A stretch of 64,000 nt of DNA, taken from Congeria kusceri. Lineage: Eukaryota > Mollusca > Bivalvia > Myida > Dreissenidae. Made by a program: the position numbers and the translations under genes. The notes beneath the pieces were generated by a model. That model saw nothing but the letters and a program-made list of their open reading frames with translations, was not told the origin of the DNA and did not search any database. The stretch spans positions 620,001-684,000 of the forward strand of contig JAPFQT010000038.1 of the NCBI GenBank assembly GCA_027627225.1, in the 5' to 3' direction. This document shows positions 24,205-36,287 of the stretch, piece after piece; the first letter of the stretch is position 1, and every line of letters begins with the position of its first letter.

Positions 24205-25782
24205 GCGCTGGTTTGTATGTCTGTATGTGTGTAGTTTGTCTGTGTGTAGATCTGTAGTTTGTCTGTGTGTAGGTCTGTAGTTTGTCTGTGTGTAGGTCTG
24301 TAGTTTGTCTGTGTGTAGGTCTGTAGTTTGTCTGTCTGTAGTTCTGTGGTTTGTCTGTCTGTAGGTCTGTAGTTTGTCTGTCTGTAGGTCTGTGGTTTGT
24401 ATGTGTGTAGGTCTGTGGTTTGTCTGTGTGTAGGTCTGTGGGTTGTCTGTGTGTAGGTCTGTGGTTTGTATGTGTGTAGGTCTGTGGTTTGTCTGTATGT
24501 AGGTCTGTGGTTTGTCTGTGTGTAGGTCTGTGGTTGTCTGTGTGTAGGTCTGTATTTTGTCTGTCTGTAGGTCGGTGGTTTGTCTGTTTGTAGGTCTGTG
24601 GTTTGTCTGTGAGTAGGTGTGTGGATTGTCTGTGTGTAGGTCTGTGGTTTTTCTGTGTGTAGGTCTGTGGTTTGTCTGTCTGTAGGTCTGTGGGTTGTCT
24701 GTGTGTAGGTCTGTGGTTTGTCTGTGTGTAGGTCTGTGGTTGTCTGTGTGCAGGTATGTATTTTGTAGGTATGTGGTTTGTCTGTTTGTAGGTCTGTGGT
24801 TTGTCTGTGAGTATGTCTGTGGTTTGTCAATGTGTAGGTCTCTGGTTTTTCTGTGTGTAGGTCTGTGGTGTGTCTGTCTGTAGGTCTGTGGTTTGTCTGT
24901 ATGTAGGTCTGTGGTTTGTCTGTGTGTATGTCTGTGGTTTGTATGTGTGTAGGTATGTGGTTTGTCTCTGTGTGATGGTCTGTGTGTAGGTCTGTGGTTT
25001 GTCAGTTTGTAGGTCTCTGGTTTGTCTGTGTGTAGGTCTGTGGTTTGTCTGTTTGTAGGTCAGTGGTTTGTCTATGTGTAGGTCTGTGGTTTGTCTGTGT
25101 GTAGGTCTGTAGTTTGTCTGTGTTTAGGTCTGTGGCTTGTCTGTTTGTAGGTCTGTTGTTTGTATGTTTGTAGGTATGTGGTTGTCTCTGTGTAGGTCTG
25201 TGGTTTGTCTGTGTAGGTCTGTGGTTTGCTTGTGTGTAAGTCTGTGGTTTATCAGTTTGTCGGTCTGTGGTTTGTCTGTGTGTATGTCTGTGGTTTGTAT
25301 GTCTGTAGGTCTGTGGGTTGTCTGTGTGTATATCTGTGGTTTGTATGTGTGTAGGTCTGTGGTTTGTATGTTTGTAGGTCTTTGGTTTGTCTGTGTGTAG
25401 GTCTGTGGTTTGTCTGTGTGTAGGTCTGTGGTTTGTCTGTTTGTAGGTCTGTGGTTTGTCTGTGTGTAGGTATGTAGTTTGTCTGTTTGTAGGTCTGTGG
25501 TTTGTCTGTTTGTAGGTCTGTGGTTTAAGTGTGTGTAGGTCTGTGGTTTGTCTGTTTGTAAGTCTGTGATTTGTCTGTTTGTAGGTATGTAGTTTGTCTG
25601 TGTGTAGGTCTGTGGTTTGTCTGTTTGTAGGTATGTGGTTAGTCTGTTTGTAGGTATGTGGTTTGTCTGTGTGTAGGTCTGTGGTTTGTCTGTTTGTAGG
25701 TATGTGGTTAGTCTGTTTGTAGGTATGTGGTTTATCCGTGTGTAGGTCTCTGGTTTGTATGTCTGTAGGTCTGTTAGCAACT
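24205..25782 (+). repeat. Minisatellite, 23 bp unit, ~68 copies
   Basis: The core is GGTCTGTGGTTTGTCTGTGT followed by GTA, with variants TTTGTAG and ATGTAG. The G/T-rich strand is the plus strand. Because 23 is not a multiple of 3 and the consensus lacks stops on the minus strand, frames up to 311 codons stay open there. Their peptides (TDLHTDKPQTYTQTN-like) are array translations, not evidence of a gene. Confidence 0.97.
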
Positions 25783-25784
25783 TT

Positions 25785-26260
25785 AGTTAGAAACGGATTT
25801 GCATGAACCATTCTGGGAAAGTTTGAAATGTGTGTATGAACACGTGTTGAAATTTTGATGGTGATCCGGATCATCGCCTGGATCCAGGAATATTGAAAGT
25901 ATTCTTTATTAGTGGGGGATATGGCAATTTGCCACATTATGCCCTATAACTCTTCGAGGACTGCTTTGGTGGTTGTTTGGCCAAAAATACTAGGAACAAT
26001 AATAGCACATAGCTGTGTGTGATCCGGATCCTGCCTTGGCGGAGGTCTGTGCCGGTATTCACAAATGTCCTTCGGGTAATCCTAACTTTAGTTGTACTTT
26101 ATTTAAGTTTGCATAAAAGTTAAATACTAAACATCTAATCAATATTTACTAGTTTTAAACATTTAATGTATAATTACCTATACAGTTTTTCCTAAAGAGT
26201 TTTTTTTTATACGGGCCCTGCGCTCTCCGATTGATGTCTAGTTACTGATTTTATCAGTTA
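25785..26260 (+). repeat. Dispersed repeat of the GGCGGAGGTCTG type, split by a MITE
   Basis: TGATCCGGATCATCGCCTGG, GTGATCCGGATCCTG and CTTGGCGGAGGTCTG lead to GCGCTCTCCGATTGATGTC after an insertion at 26,050-26,217. A related GATCCGGAT segment occurs within D1 (about 23,300 and 33,895). Confidence 0.75.
26050..26217 (+). mobile_element. Small MITE inside a dispersed repeat
   Basis: The ends are TGCCGGTATTCACAAA and TTTTTTATACGGGCC, with CTG on both sides (26,047-26,049 and 26,218-26,220). Removing it restores GGAGGTCTGCGCTCTCC. Length is about 168 bp. Confidence 0.75.
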
Positions 26261-26374
26261 TATTTCTTTCATGTGTTTACTGTTAACCACCATTGTCACT
26301 TTAGGCAAAATAGTGTGTATTACTTTCAATTAGTCTTTTAGTTGGGAGGTGTGATGCGTAGGAATTTAGCCACG

Positions 26375-26590
26375 CATCAGAACGACAAAGAGTTGTTTAT
26401 TGACCTATAAACAACAATAATGCGAAACTTATTTCGATTCTAACATGATTTGACATATTTTTGCAATTGTAATGGAACTACTTTTTAGTAAGCTCAGCTC
26501 AGAATCGGCACTTCTTTAAGCGTTGTTTATCGGAAAGTTTAACAACGATAATTTTGTTCTTTGTATATAGAAAAATTAAAAAGAATGTTA
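26375..26590 (-). mobile_element. Fold-back element, copy 7 (inverted orientation)
   Basis: On the plus strand it reads GCCACGCATCAGAACGACAA, ATTTCGATTCTAACATGATT, GCGTTGTTTATCGG and AACAACGATAATTTTGTTC, the reverse complement of the consensus. A shorter second fragment follows at about 26,595-26,735. Confidence 0.75.
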
Positions 26591-26594
26591 GAAT

Positions 26595-26740
26595 TATAAT
26601 GAAATAAATATTGATTTATCATTGTTTATCTGCCAATATGCAACAATTTGAAGTTCTTATTAGTATGAATTAAACCACGAGCGCGTTTAATACGCACGCA
26701 TCAGAACAGCAAAGAGTTGTTTATTGGCAGATATTGGCTG
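26595..26740 (-). mobile_element. Fold-back element, palindromic part only (copy 8)
   Basis: It has TTATCATTGTTTATCTGCC, AAACCACGAGCGCGTTTAAT, CACGCATCAGAACAGC and GAGTTGTTTATTGGC. The left half of the composite is missing. Confidence 0.65.
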
Positions 26741-26759
26741 GATTTTTGACAAAGAAAGG

Positions 26760-26930
26760 CACTGTTTTAAGTTTTTGTTACATAAGTTGCAATATAATAC
26801 CTAGTTTATTAATATTTAGTATCTGTCAAGTACATGTTCCAAAGCAAAATAATATACAATACTAATATTGATTTATTTTCAACTTAAGTTAAGAATGGCT
26901 TATGAAAATTTATGAATATGGGCCCTTGTG
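26760..26930 (+). mobile_element. MITE 3' fragment (GGGCCC family)
   Basis: TTAATATTTAGTATCTG...AACTTAAGTTAAGAATGGC then TTATGAATATGGGCCC corresponds to the right end of the element at 34,123-34,378. It lies between two fold-back copies. Confidence 0.6.
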
Positions 26931-26934
26931 TCAT

Positions 26935-27275
26935 TTAAGAAATAATTTTCGATTTATCATTGTTTATCGGCCAATAAACAACGATTTTGAGTTCTGATGC
27001 GTAGGAATTAAACCACGAGTGCGTTAGCCCGAGTTGTTTAATAGCCACGCATCAGAAGGACTAAGAGTTGTTTATTGACCGATAAACAACGATAATGCGA
27101 TCATTATTTCGATTCTAACATGATTTGACATATAGTTTTGCAATTGTAAATGGAACTACTTTTTTTGATGCTCTGCTCAGAACCGGGACTTCTTTTTGCG
27201 TTGTTTATAGGTAGTTTAACAACGATACAATTTTGTCCTTTGTCTATAGAAAAATTAGCGAGTATCATGTTAGAA
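26935..27275 (-). mobile_element. Composite fold-back element, copy 9 (inverted, complete)
   Basis: On the plus strand: AAATAATTTTCGATTTATC, TCGGCCAATAAACAACG, TTCTGATGCGTAGGAATTAA, CACGCATCAGAAGGAC, ACCGATAAACAACGATAATG, ATTCTAACATGATTTGAC and finally GAGTATCATGTTAGAATT. Both sub-elements of the composite are present. Confidence 0.85.
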
Positions 27276-27500
27276 TTATTGTTATCGCGACCAAAATAAC
27301 GCTTATCATAAAAGTTGTTATCAATGTCCAATCAGTAGCACGGGAGACAACTAGGTGTTTCTAGTAATAAACTCATAGCAGCAGTTGCTTCCCATTGATT
27401 GACTCGACCGGACAATAACCAGAAGGATGGTGTATACAATACATAACAAATACTTTATACTCAGCCAAACTTGTTGAACAACTGTAATTAATATTATATT

Positions 27501-28814
27501 TAGCGTTGTGCTGATTAATCATTTTGTCGATTAATCAACGACTAATAGGTAATGATTAATTAGTCGATTAAGATTTGGGATTCGTAGATTAATTGAAGAT
27601 ATCTACGCACGAATTTTCTTTCGTGAACAATTTCCAGTGCCCTTCTTTTATCTGTTAACAAGTGATCCGATTCGTTGATATGTTTCAGTGACCAAATAAT
27701 GTAATTAAATAACACACATGCACATATAAATACATACATTGTTCAATATAATAAATAGAATAAATACCCATCCTGCATGTAGTCCATTTTTTCGCATTTA
27801 TGTTCACCCAACCAATAATCCCGGTGTTATTGCCTGATCTGGTCAATTTTAAGACTCTGTTGTGATATTTTATATGGTCCAACACAACTATGCAAATTTG
27901 ATCAAGATTTTATGAAAAATTAAGTCACTGTCTTAGAATATTTGCATTTTCTTTCACAAACAGGCGGTAATAACTCTGTAGCTCCAGCTATGATTTTATG
28001 GCCACATATAAATTATGGAAGTTTTGTTAAGATTGGATGAAAAGTCTCTACATAGGAAATGACAATTTTTGTTATATTTGTCCATCGAACAATGGATCAT
28101 AACTTCGATGTTTATGATTTATTTTTCGTCGGCGTATGTCATACTGTCACACACAAACTGAAAGATTGGTCCAGATAGGATGAAAAATGAATAATCTCTG
28201 TTTTGTTTGAAAAGGCAATGTTTGCATTTTTCTAAAAAAAGAGGCATTATGGATTCCATCTGAGATTTCATGAGGACGGAAGACACGCCACATGATAGGT
28301 CCACTATACCCATTGCTCACCAAGCACGTCATGCTGCGGGCAGCTTAAACTAACAACAAAGGATAAACAAATCTATGTGTATTGCTTATATCTTTAGACC
28401 CTTAGCATTACATATTGGTTTTATCTATGTCATGTTTGTTGTATTTTTTTTTTCATTTTTGCATTTTTATACCCAAAACAAGATAAAGATTTATTGTGTT
28501 TGTGCGGTTGCTTAACTTTTCAATTATTAATATATCTTATATGTATCGTGTCAGTAGTCCAGCGCGTTAGTAGGATAATGCAGTTCACAAACTGAATTCA
28601 CGAAACATGCTTTATGCCTAGTATTTCCTTCATAATTGCAATATAAATCAGACACATATTGATTGCTAAACTACATAAAACAATGTAAGTCAGTGAAACG
28701 TTGCAGTCTAGGGTGTATTTCCTTAACTGTCAAGAATCCTGATCAATCGGTTATTTAGTCAGAACTTGTTGCTGATTAATCGACTAAAATTGTGGACAAT
28801 GATTAACAACACTA
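27501..28814 (+). mobile_element. Non-autonomous hAT-like DNA transposon
   Basis: The element starts TAGCGTTGTGCTGATTAATC and ends GATTAACAACACTA. The inverted ends TAGCGTTGT and TAGTGTTGT match at 8 of 9 bases. The 8-bp flanks ATTATATT (27,493-27,500) and ATTATTTT (28,815-28,822) match at 7 of 8, as for an aged hAT target duplication. Subterminal GTCGATTAATC / GATTAATCGACTA motifs are inverted near both ends. The interior has no transposase frame, so movement would need a transposase in trans. D1-A lacks it. Confidence 0.8.
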
Positions 28815-28822
28815 ATTATTTT

Positions 28823-29285
28823 CTATATTAAAATTCATAAGCATTCATAATTTAATTTCTGTATCATTGTGATAGAAAACTTCATAGCTATAATAGTACT
28901 ATGTATTAGTTTCGTTATTGTTTTAATATTATATCTAGTTGTGCATTTTGCGCGAATTTTTGATTTAGTCAATGTATAAGTTCAATGGTCTCCCTAGATT
29001 GCGTTTAATAATTAATTTGTATTTAGATGTTAATGAAGGACGGTACGATTTTGTACGAAACGTATAACGTAAAACCATCCATTTATTCGTACGGTGTAAG
29101 TATATTTTTAAAATAATATTTTAGTACATGTATAGAATCCCTCTGTTCAGAAATGCCTATTAGGAGAGAAATTTAAAACTACCAGTATGATAATACTTTG
29201 CTGCACAGCAAACGTTTATAAGCTTTATAGCAAACGTATATAAAGCGTCCCGATGAGTAAGACTGATTGTTGGTTCATGCGCAGT
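28823..29285. other. D1-B-specific stretch, unidentified
   Basis: Present in copy B, absent from A. AT-rich, with no motif that I recognise. Confidence 0.4.
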
Positions 29286-29463
29286 TCTCGTTTTCTTGTT
29301 CAGAACCGAATGTAGCCGTTGCTGTAGGATAAACGGGTCTATATATTGGCATTTTGTGATAAATAAAATAGTATTTGTCGATGTTGACGTTATTATGACA
29401 TTTAAAGCGTTTTCAGTGGGTAACGGAACAGACCCGGAATAAATCTATGATAACCATGCAGTC

Positions 29464-29583
29464 CCTCTTTAACATGCATTTGGTCGCATGAAGCCTCTTT
29501 AACATGCATTTGGCCGCATGAAGCCTCTTTAACATGCATTTGGCCGCATGAAGTCTCTTTAACATGCATTTGGCCGTATGAAG
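29464..29583 (+). repeat. Minisatellite, 30 bp unit x 4
   Basis: Four 30-bp units with core CTCTTTAACATGCATTTGG then CCGCATGAAG. D1-A has one equivalent unit near 21,807-21,836. Confidence 0.95.
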
Positions 29584-30072
29584 CCTAATAATAGAGCGTG
29601 AACGGTTGCGAATCTTTACAGCTCTTTATGTAAAATACGTAGTAAAAGAAGTAAAATCTTCTTAGTGGTATTACAAATTGCAAACGTCTTCTATTTCAAT
29701 CCCTGAAAGAATCTTCTATTTCAATCCTCGAAATTAGTTGCGAGAACTTCTCTTATTTATCCAACAAATATATAGTAGCATATCACTCCACCATTAAGAA
29801 CGTTTTACATTGCGGGCTGTTCCCTTTTTTAAATTAGCACCTTTGTAGATATCTAGTTATAGACGTTATCCAAATAAGCATGTACACTGAAATGGAATAC
29901 TTAGAGATATCCTTTTTCGGCAAAATATTGTTGCATTTCGTGAGTACGAAAAAATCCCTACAAACAAATATAAAAAAAAACTACCAACCCCAGCCCCTTT
30001 CTCCCATTACAAGCATGTATTCTGGCAATAATCATTGTTTATAAACAACAACAAAAACGTGTATCCTGCAAG

Positions 30073-31862
30073 TTATAATGTAGGAAGCATTAAGAGTTCC
30101 ACTTGTCCGTCCGTCCGTCCGTCTGTCCGCACTAACGGGAGAGAAGTTAAGTTGGTACGTCCCGAAATTTTTTGTGCTCAACTCCTCTTTAATTGGTGTG
30201 CATGTTTCGATCAAACTTTCACAGCTGAAGAACCTTAAAGACGTTCGCAACAAAAAGAAAATAATTGGGTTACTTTCTCTTTTTGCTTCATTATTTCTTT
30301 ACCGTATATAGGTTACAATATACTAATTTCAATCAATAAATATAAATCTGTGTTAGTCATTAAGTTCCAATCAATGGTTAAAAGTTCATAAAGCATTATA
30401 ATAATAAAAAACACACGTATACAATGTATTGCCAAACAAATTAGTTAAAAAAATATCCATAAAAATATCTACATTCTATTTTGGCAATTGATACGTTGTT
30501 TACGTAAACACGAAACATGAAAAAGGTTACACAGGTACCCTATTTAAAGTCCAATATTCCTAAACAAGTTCTGTGACCCATTCTTTTTATTAATGTTTTG
30601 GTGTAAGTATACATTGGTGCATGTATGTGCGAAAATATAAGAAAATATGTCGTTTGGAACAAAATATATTGATGCATAATAAATGACGTTTCAGAAGGTA
30701 TTATAAGTACCCATTTGACCTACTTCAATGTCCAGTCAAATTCATTATTTGAACAGTAATTGTAGGTAACGCGTTTTTTATTAAAAATACAATTGTGTAT
30801 TGCCAAACAAGACATTTAAAACATATAAGTTGAAAGAACCATAACATTGTTTGAAAAAAAAGCTCTCCTATATAGTTTAAACATTGATAAAAAATCCAAA
30901 CTGAAAAAAGGGGCTTCGACAGGTACCGTAATCAAAACCCAATATTTCCGGAACAAGGCCAGTGACCCCTATTTTGTAAGATTGTTTTAGTTTCAGCATA
31001 CAATGACACATATATATGGATTTTTTTTAACAAAATCTGTCGTTTGGAACAAAATATATACGTATATTTGATTATTTATTGATGTTTTCAAAGGCATTTT
31101 TTTTATTCAATGCATAATTAACTCTTTAAGAGTCCATTAAAAATCATTTCTAAATGGTGACTATAGATAAAGCGCGTTTTATCATTAGTCTGCACTTGTA
31201 TATTGCCAAACAAAACATTAAACAAAGATGCATTTAAACATTTCCGTCCTTGTTTAAACATGAACGCTTTATATAATTAAACACTGCTAGTCACACAAAC
31301 TAAAAAAAGATTTCGATAGACACCGTTTTTAAACGCCAATATTTCCGGAACAAGGCCTGTAACCCCTATTTTTTAAGACTGTTTTAGTTTGAGGATACAT
31401 TGACACATGTTTGTGCAAATTTTTAAGAAAATCTGTCGTTGAAAAAAAAATAAAAAATGTTGCGAACGTCTTTAATGTGTAGACGATCGTAAAGGATTAT
31501 ATGTTGGCCGCGACCAATTTTGGCAGAATTATGGCCCTTTGTTGTTTTTTTTCAACTATAGACCTTTGTGTGCTCAACTCATCTTTAACGGCTAGGCCGA
31601 TTTTGCTCAAACTTTCACAGCTCAAGAACCTTAATGTGTAGATGATCGTAAAGGAAGGAATTTTGGCTGCGACCAATTGTGGCAGAATTATGACCCTTTA
31701 ATTTTTACACTCTAGAATATATACTTCCCGAAATTTTGTGGACTCAACTCCTGTGAAACTACTAGGCGCATTTCGCTCAAACTTTTACAGGTGAACAACC
31801 TTAACATGTCTGTGTCCAAACGTGCATCGTGGGGGCATCCGTGTCTGTGACACATCTAGTCT
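30073..31862 (+). repeat. Dispersed mollusc-type repeat with GTCC start
   Basis: It starts near (GTCC)n at 30,103-30,125 and ends GGGGGCATCCGTGTCTGTGA. Inside are repeated CTCAAACTTTCACAGCT, GAACCTTAATGTGTAGA, TTGGCAGAATTATGGCCC and CCAATATTTCCGGAACAAGG motifs. It is absent from D1-A at this point. No reading frame of note. Confidence 0.75.
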
Positions 31863-31911
31863 TTAAGGAATTTTACTTAACAAGCTCATATAGTTAATAA
31901 GTATATAATTA

Positions 31912-32250
31912 TAACATGATACTTGCTGATTTTGTCTATAGACAAAGAACAAAATTATCATGGTTTAACTACCTAATAAACAACGCCAAAAGTAGTCCCA
32001 AATCTGAGCGCAGGATAGTAAAATGTAGTTCTCATTACTGTTACAAAAATATTTGTCAGATCTTGTTAAAATCGAAAATATTTTCGCATTATCGTTGTTG
32101 ACTGGCCAATAAACAACTCTTGGTCGGTCTGATGCGTGGCTATTAAACCACTGGGGCTAGCGCCCGCGTGGTTTAATTAATACGCATCAGAACTCCAAAT
32201 CGTCGTTTATTGGCCGATACAAAACGATAAATTAGAAATTATTTCTTAAA
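31912..32250 (+). mobile_element. Composite fold-back element, copy 10
   Basis: Complete copy: ACATGATACTTGCTGATTTT, TTATCATGGTTTAACTACC, GTTAAAATCGAAAATATTTT, TCTGATGCGTGGCTATTAAA, TACGCATCAGAACTCC and CGATAAATTAGAAATTATTT. D1-A lacks it between GTTAATATATAA and AGTCAGGCACAG, so it inserted after the duplication. Confidence 0.85.
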
Positions 32251-32454
32251 AAACAACAACAGATATTCGATTTACTGACTAATAGCCAGTCAGGCACAGA
32301 ACAGATTATTCTTTCAGAGTTCACGCAAGTTAAACATTGATATGTGCTGCAGCATTCACCGGCAAATATGTAATTTAATCAAGATGATGATTTTGTGGAC
32401 TATTACGAAATGTAACGTATTTCATATATGGTACAACAGTTTGATTCACTTGGA

Positions 32455-33786
<1,332 letters not shown>

Positions 33787-34122
33787 GTGTTTTTGTCGGG
33801 TGGTATGTTTGTTTCTTAGTTAGCAACTGCTTTTGCATCAAATTTTCTGCGAATGTTGAACATGGGCATATTAAAAAAATATTCAATTTATGTGGTGATC
33901 CGGATAATCGTCTGGATCCACGAATTTTTATTAAGGATTCTCAATCCTTGCCTAATTATAGGTGATAACTTACATTTCAAATTATGCTGTTTAACATCAT
34001 ACGTTTGCAAACATCTTGAAGAATTATTGTTCTTGTTGTTCATGATCTTGTTGCTCTTGGTAATGGTTGTTTTACTAGATGCATTCCATTGTCCTGCTAG
34101 TAATTTAAACAAAAACCACCAG

Positions 34123-34378
34123 GGCTGGTATTTATAAAGAAACGTAGGCGAAAATATGAAACAATCTTAAAATTCTCAAATATAATTATTGGATTTTCTG
34201 TCAAAGTAATGCATTTTATGAAGATTTTTACACTTAATTTGCAATCTAATTCAAAATATATTAATATCTAGTATTAGTCATGCAAATGTTCCTACGCATA
34301 GTGTTTTAAACACAAATTCTAATTTTGACTTATGTGCAACTGAAGTTGAGAATGGCTTAAGAATCTTAAATATGGGCC
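34123..34378 (+). mobile_element. MITE of the GGGCCC family, complete
   Basis: It starts GGCTGGTATTTATAAAG and ends TCTTAAATATGGGCC, flanked by CAG (34,120-34,122) and CTG (34,379-34,381). D1-A at about 23,517-23,540 has the empty site ACCACCAGAATATATAGC. No coding capacity. Confidence 0.75.
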
Positions 34379-34542
34379 CTGAAGCTATATTAAGCATTCG
34401 TGTGTCACACGCGCGTTTCACGATTTCCTCGTGCTTTGCCGATATCGATCAAAACAGAAAACTTGCACGAGGATGTCGTGCATGACCGTCCCTACTGTAC
34501 TGAATGAACGTTTATTATTTCAAACATATCTTAGTATTATCA

Positions 34543-34636
34543 CCAGCACTACTGCTGCTGCTGCTGCTGCTACTGCTACTGCTACTGCTACTGCTACTGC
34601 TACTGCTACTGCTACTACTACTACTACTACTACTAC
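34543..34636 (+). repeat. (GCT)n(GCTACT)n(ACT)n microsatellite
   Basis: Pure GCT passes to alternating GCT/ACT and then pure ACT over about 94 bp. D1-A has only a short mixed triplet tract at the matching point (about 23,695-23,760). Confidence 0.95.
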
Positions 34637-35089
34637 TAATTAATTAAGTCATTAACAATCCATTATTATTGTACTGATCATTTTCATTATTATCTTACTT
34701 TATCAACGTAATTGCTTTTTGATGTGGTAAAAAATCTTAAATATAACCACCATTGTCGGAGTCTGAAATCGAAAGTAAACAAAGTAAACAAACTAAACAA
34801 ACTGGGTTCATGAAACTTGATATGGCTATAGAGAGACATGAGGTGGTCGTAGACATGAGGTGGTCGTGCATATTGTATTTATTTTTGTCTTATAAATGTG
34901 TGGTTGCTACGGCAACTAAAAAATTAAATATCGCACATCAACAAGAATTGTGGTTCCACTTCCTGTTGGGCTGAGTTTGATGGGGTAAAACATTCATGAA
35001 GAAAGTAAACATTGTAAAGACGGATCTGAAACACCAGCGCTATTTCCCCTTGTTCATGGGGAGAATCTGACCCTGATAAATGAGTGTTT

Positions 35090-35245
35090 CGTTGACATTA
35101 CTTTATTTCAGGGTTTTGTTTCCGACGGCAGCAGAGGTGGTTGTTTTCCGTACGTACACTCGCACCTACACGTGCACTTTGGGCCACTGTTGTTACGTGC
35201 TACACAATATAGCTGCTCCTGAATGTCATTCCTTGGATGATTATT
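35090..35245 (+). repeat. Segment duplicated at 62.02-62.22 kb
   Basis: GTACACTCGCACCTACA, GTTGTTAC and the AGATGTGGTAGTTTTTCGT / AGAGGTGGTTGTTTTCCGT pair are shared with about 62,085-62,205. In both places a 26-bp array follows about 450-500 bp later. Confidence 0.6.
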
Positions 35246-35419
35246 CGGAGTATTAATATTTGGTATTGCGAATGAATTAAACTTGCTACATCAGCAGCTC
35301 CATGCCATCGAATTTACAAACAGTAATGGTTTATCTCAAACCTAACTTTAAAATGTTTACTCTTAAATGTTAAATCATAAAACAGAAACGTAAACTAGTT
35401 TCAGCCACGGGAGAATAAT

Positions 35420-35637
35420 AAAATAGAGTTGTTTATTTGCCGATAAACAAAGATAATGCGAACATTATTTCGATTCTAAGATGATATGACAAATATTTTT
35501 GCAAATTTAATGAAAACTACATTTTACTACCCTCCGTTGAGAATCGGGACTACTTTCTGCGTTGTTTATTGGGTAGTTTAACAACGATATTTTTTTTCAA
35601 GCTTTGTCTATAGAAAATCACCGAGTATCCTGTTAGA
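35420..35637 (-). mobile_element. Fold-back element, partial (copy 11, inverted)
   Basis: On the plus strand: GAGTTGTTTATTTGCCGATA, ATTTCGATTCTAAGATGAT, GCGTTGTTTATTGGGTAGTT and TTAACAACGATA. The hairpin arm with ACGCATCAG is lost. Confidence 0.7.
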
Positions 35638-35731
35638 ATATTGTTAAGACCACGATATCGCTTCAGTATTTGATGTACAACGAGTAATAGTGTTCTTTGC
35701 TTGCTGTTCTAAAGTACTATAAATTATTGTG

Positions 35732-36275
35732 ACACGTGGTTGTGTTGCGTATATGTGACATTTGGTTGTGTTGTGTGTATGTGACACGTGGTTGTGTTGC
35801 GTGTCTGTGACACGTGGTTGTGTTGCGTGGTTGTGACAAGTGGTTGTTTTGCGTGTATGTGACACGTGGTTGTGTTGCGTGGTTGTGACACGTTGTTGTG
35901 TTAAGTGTAAGTGACGCGTGGTTGTGTTGCGTGGATGTGACACGTGGTTGTGTTGCGTGTATGTGACACAGGGTTGCATTGCGTGTATGAGACACGTGGT
36001 TGTCTTGCGTGGATGTGACAGGAGAATGTGTTGCGTGTATGTGACACATGGCTGTGGTGCATGTATGTGACACGTGGCTGAGTTGCGTGGAGGTAACATG
36101 TGGTTGTGTTGCGTACATGTGACAGGTGGTTGTGTTGCGTGTATGTGACACGTGGTTGTGTTGCGTGTATGTGACACGTGGTTGTGTTGCGTGTTAATGC
36201 CAGGTGGTTGTGTATGTGACAGGTGGTTGTTTTGCTTGGATTTGACGCTTAGTTGTGTAACGTGGTTGTGACGCG
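35732..36275 (+). repeat. 26-bp minisatellite, array 2
   Basis: About 20 units, core GTGGTTGTGTTGCGTGTATG then TGACAC. Same family and orientation as the arrays at 10.5, 49.3 and 62.7 kb. Minus-strand frames (CHIHATQPHVT-like) are array translations. Confidence 0.95.
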
Positions 36276-36287
36276 TTGTTTATCGGG

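Noticed and set aside
24171..25782. Telomere-like G/T-rich repeat
   Set aside because: The unit is 23 bp without TTAGGG; it is an internal minisatellite.
25002..25937. 311-codon minus-strand frame rich in Thr, Gln, His and Lys
   Set aside because: It is generated by the 23-bp minisatellite, with the reading register sliding through the unit.
34753..34974. 73-codon frame (MSESEIESKQSKQ start) as a small gene
   Set aside because: It includes a local 17-bp duplication (GACATGAGGTGGTCGT) and lacks splice, promoter or family evidence.
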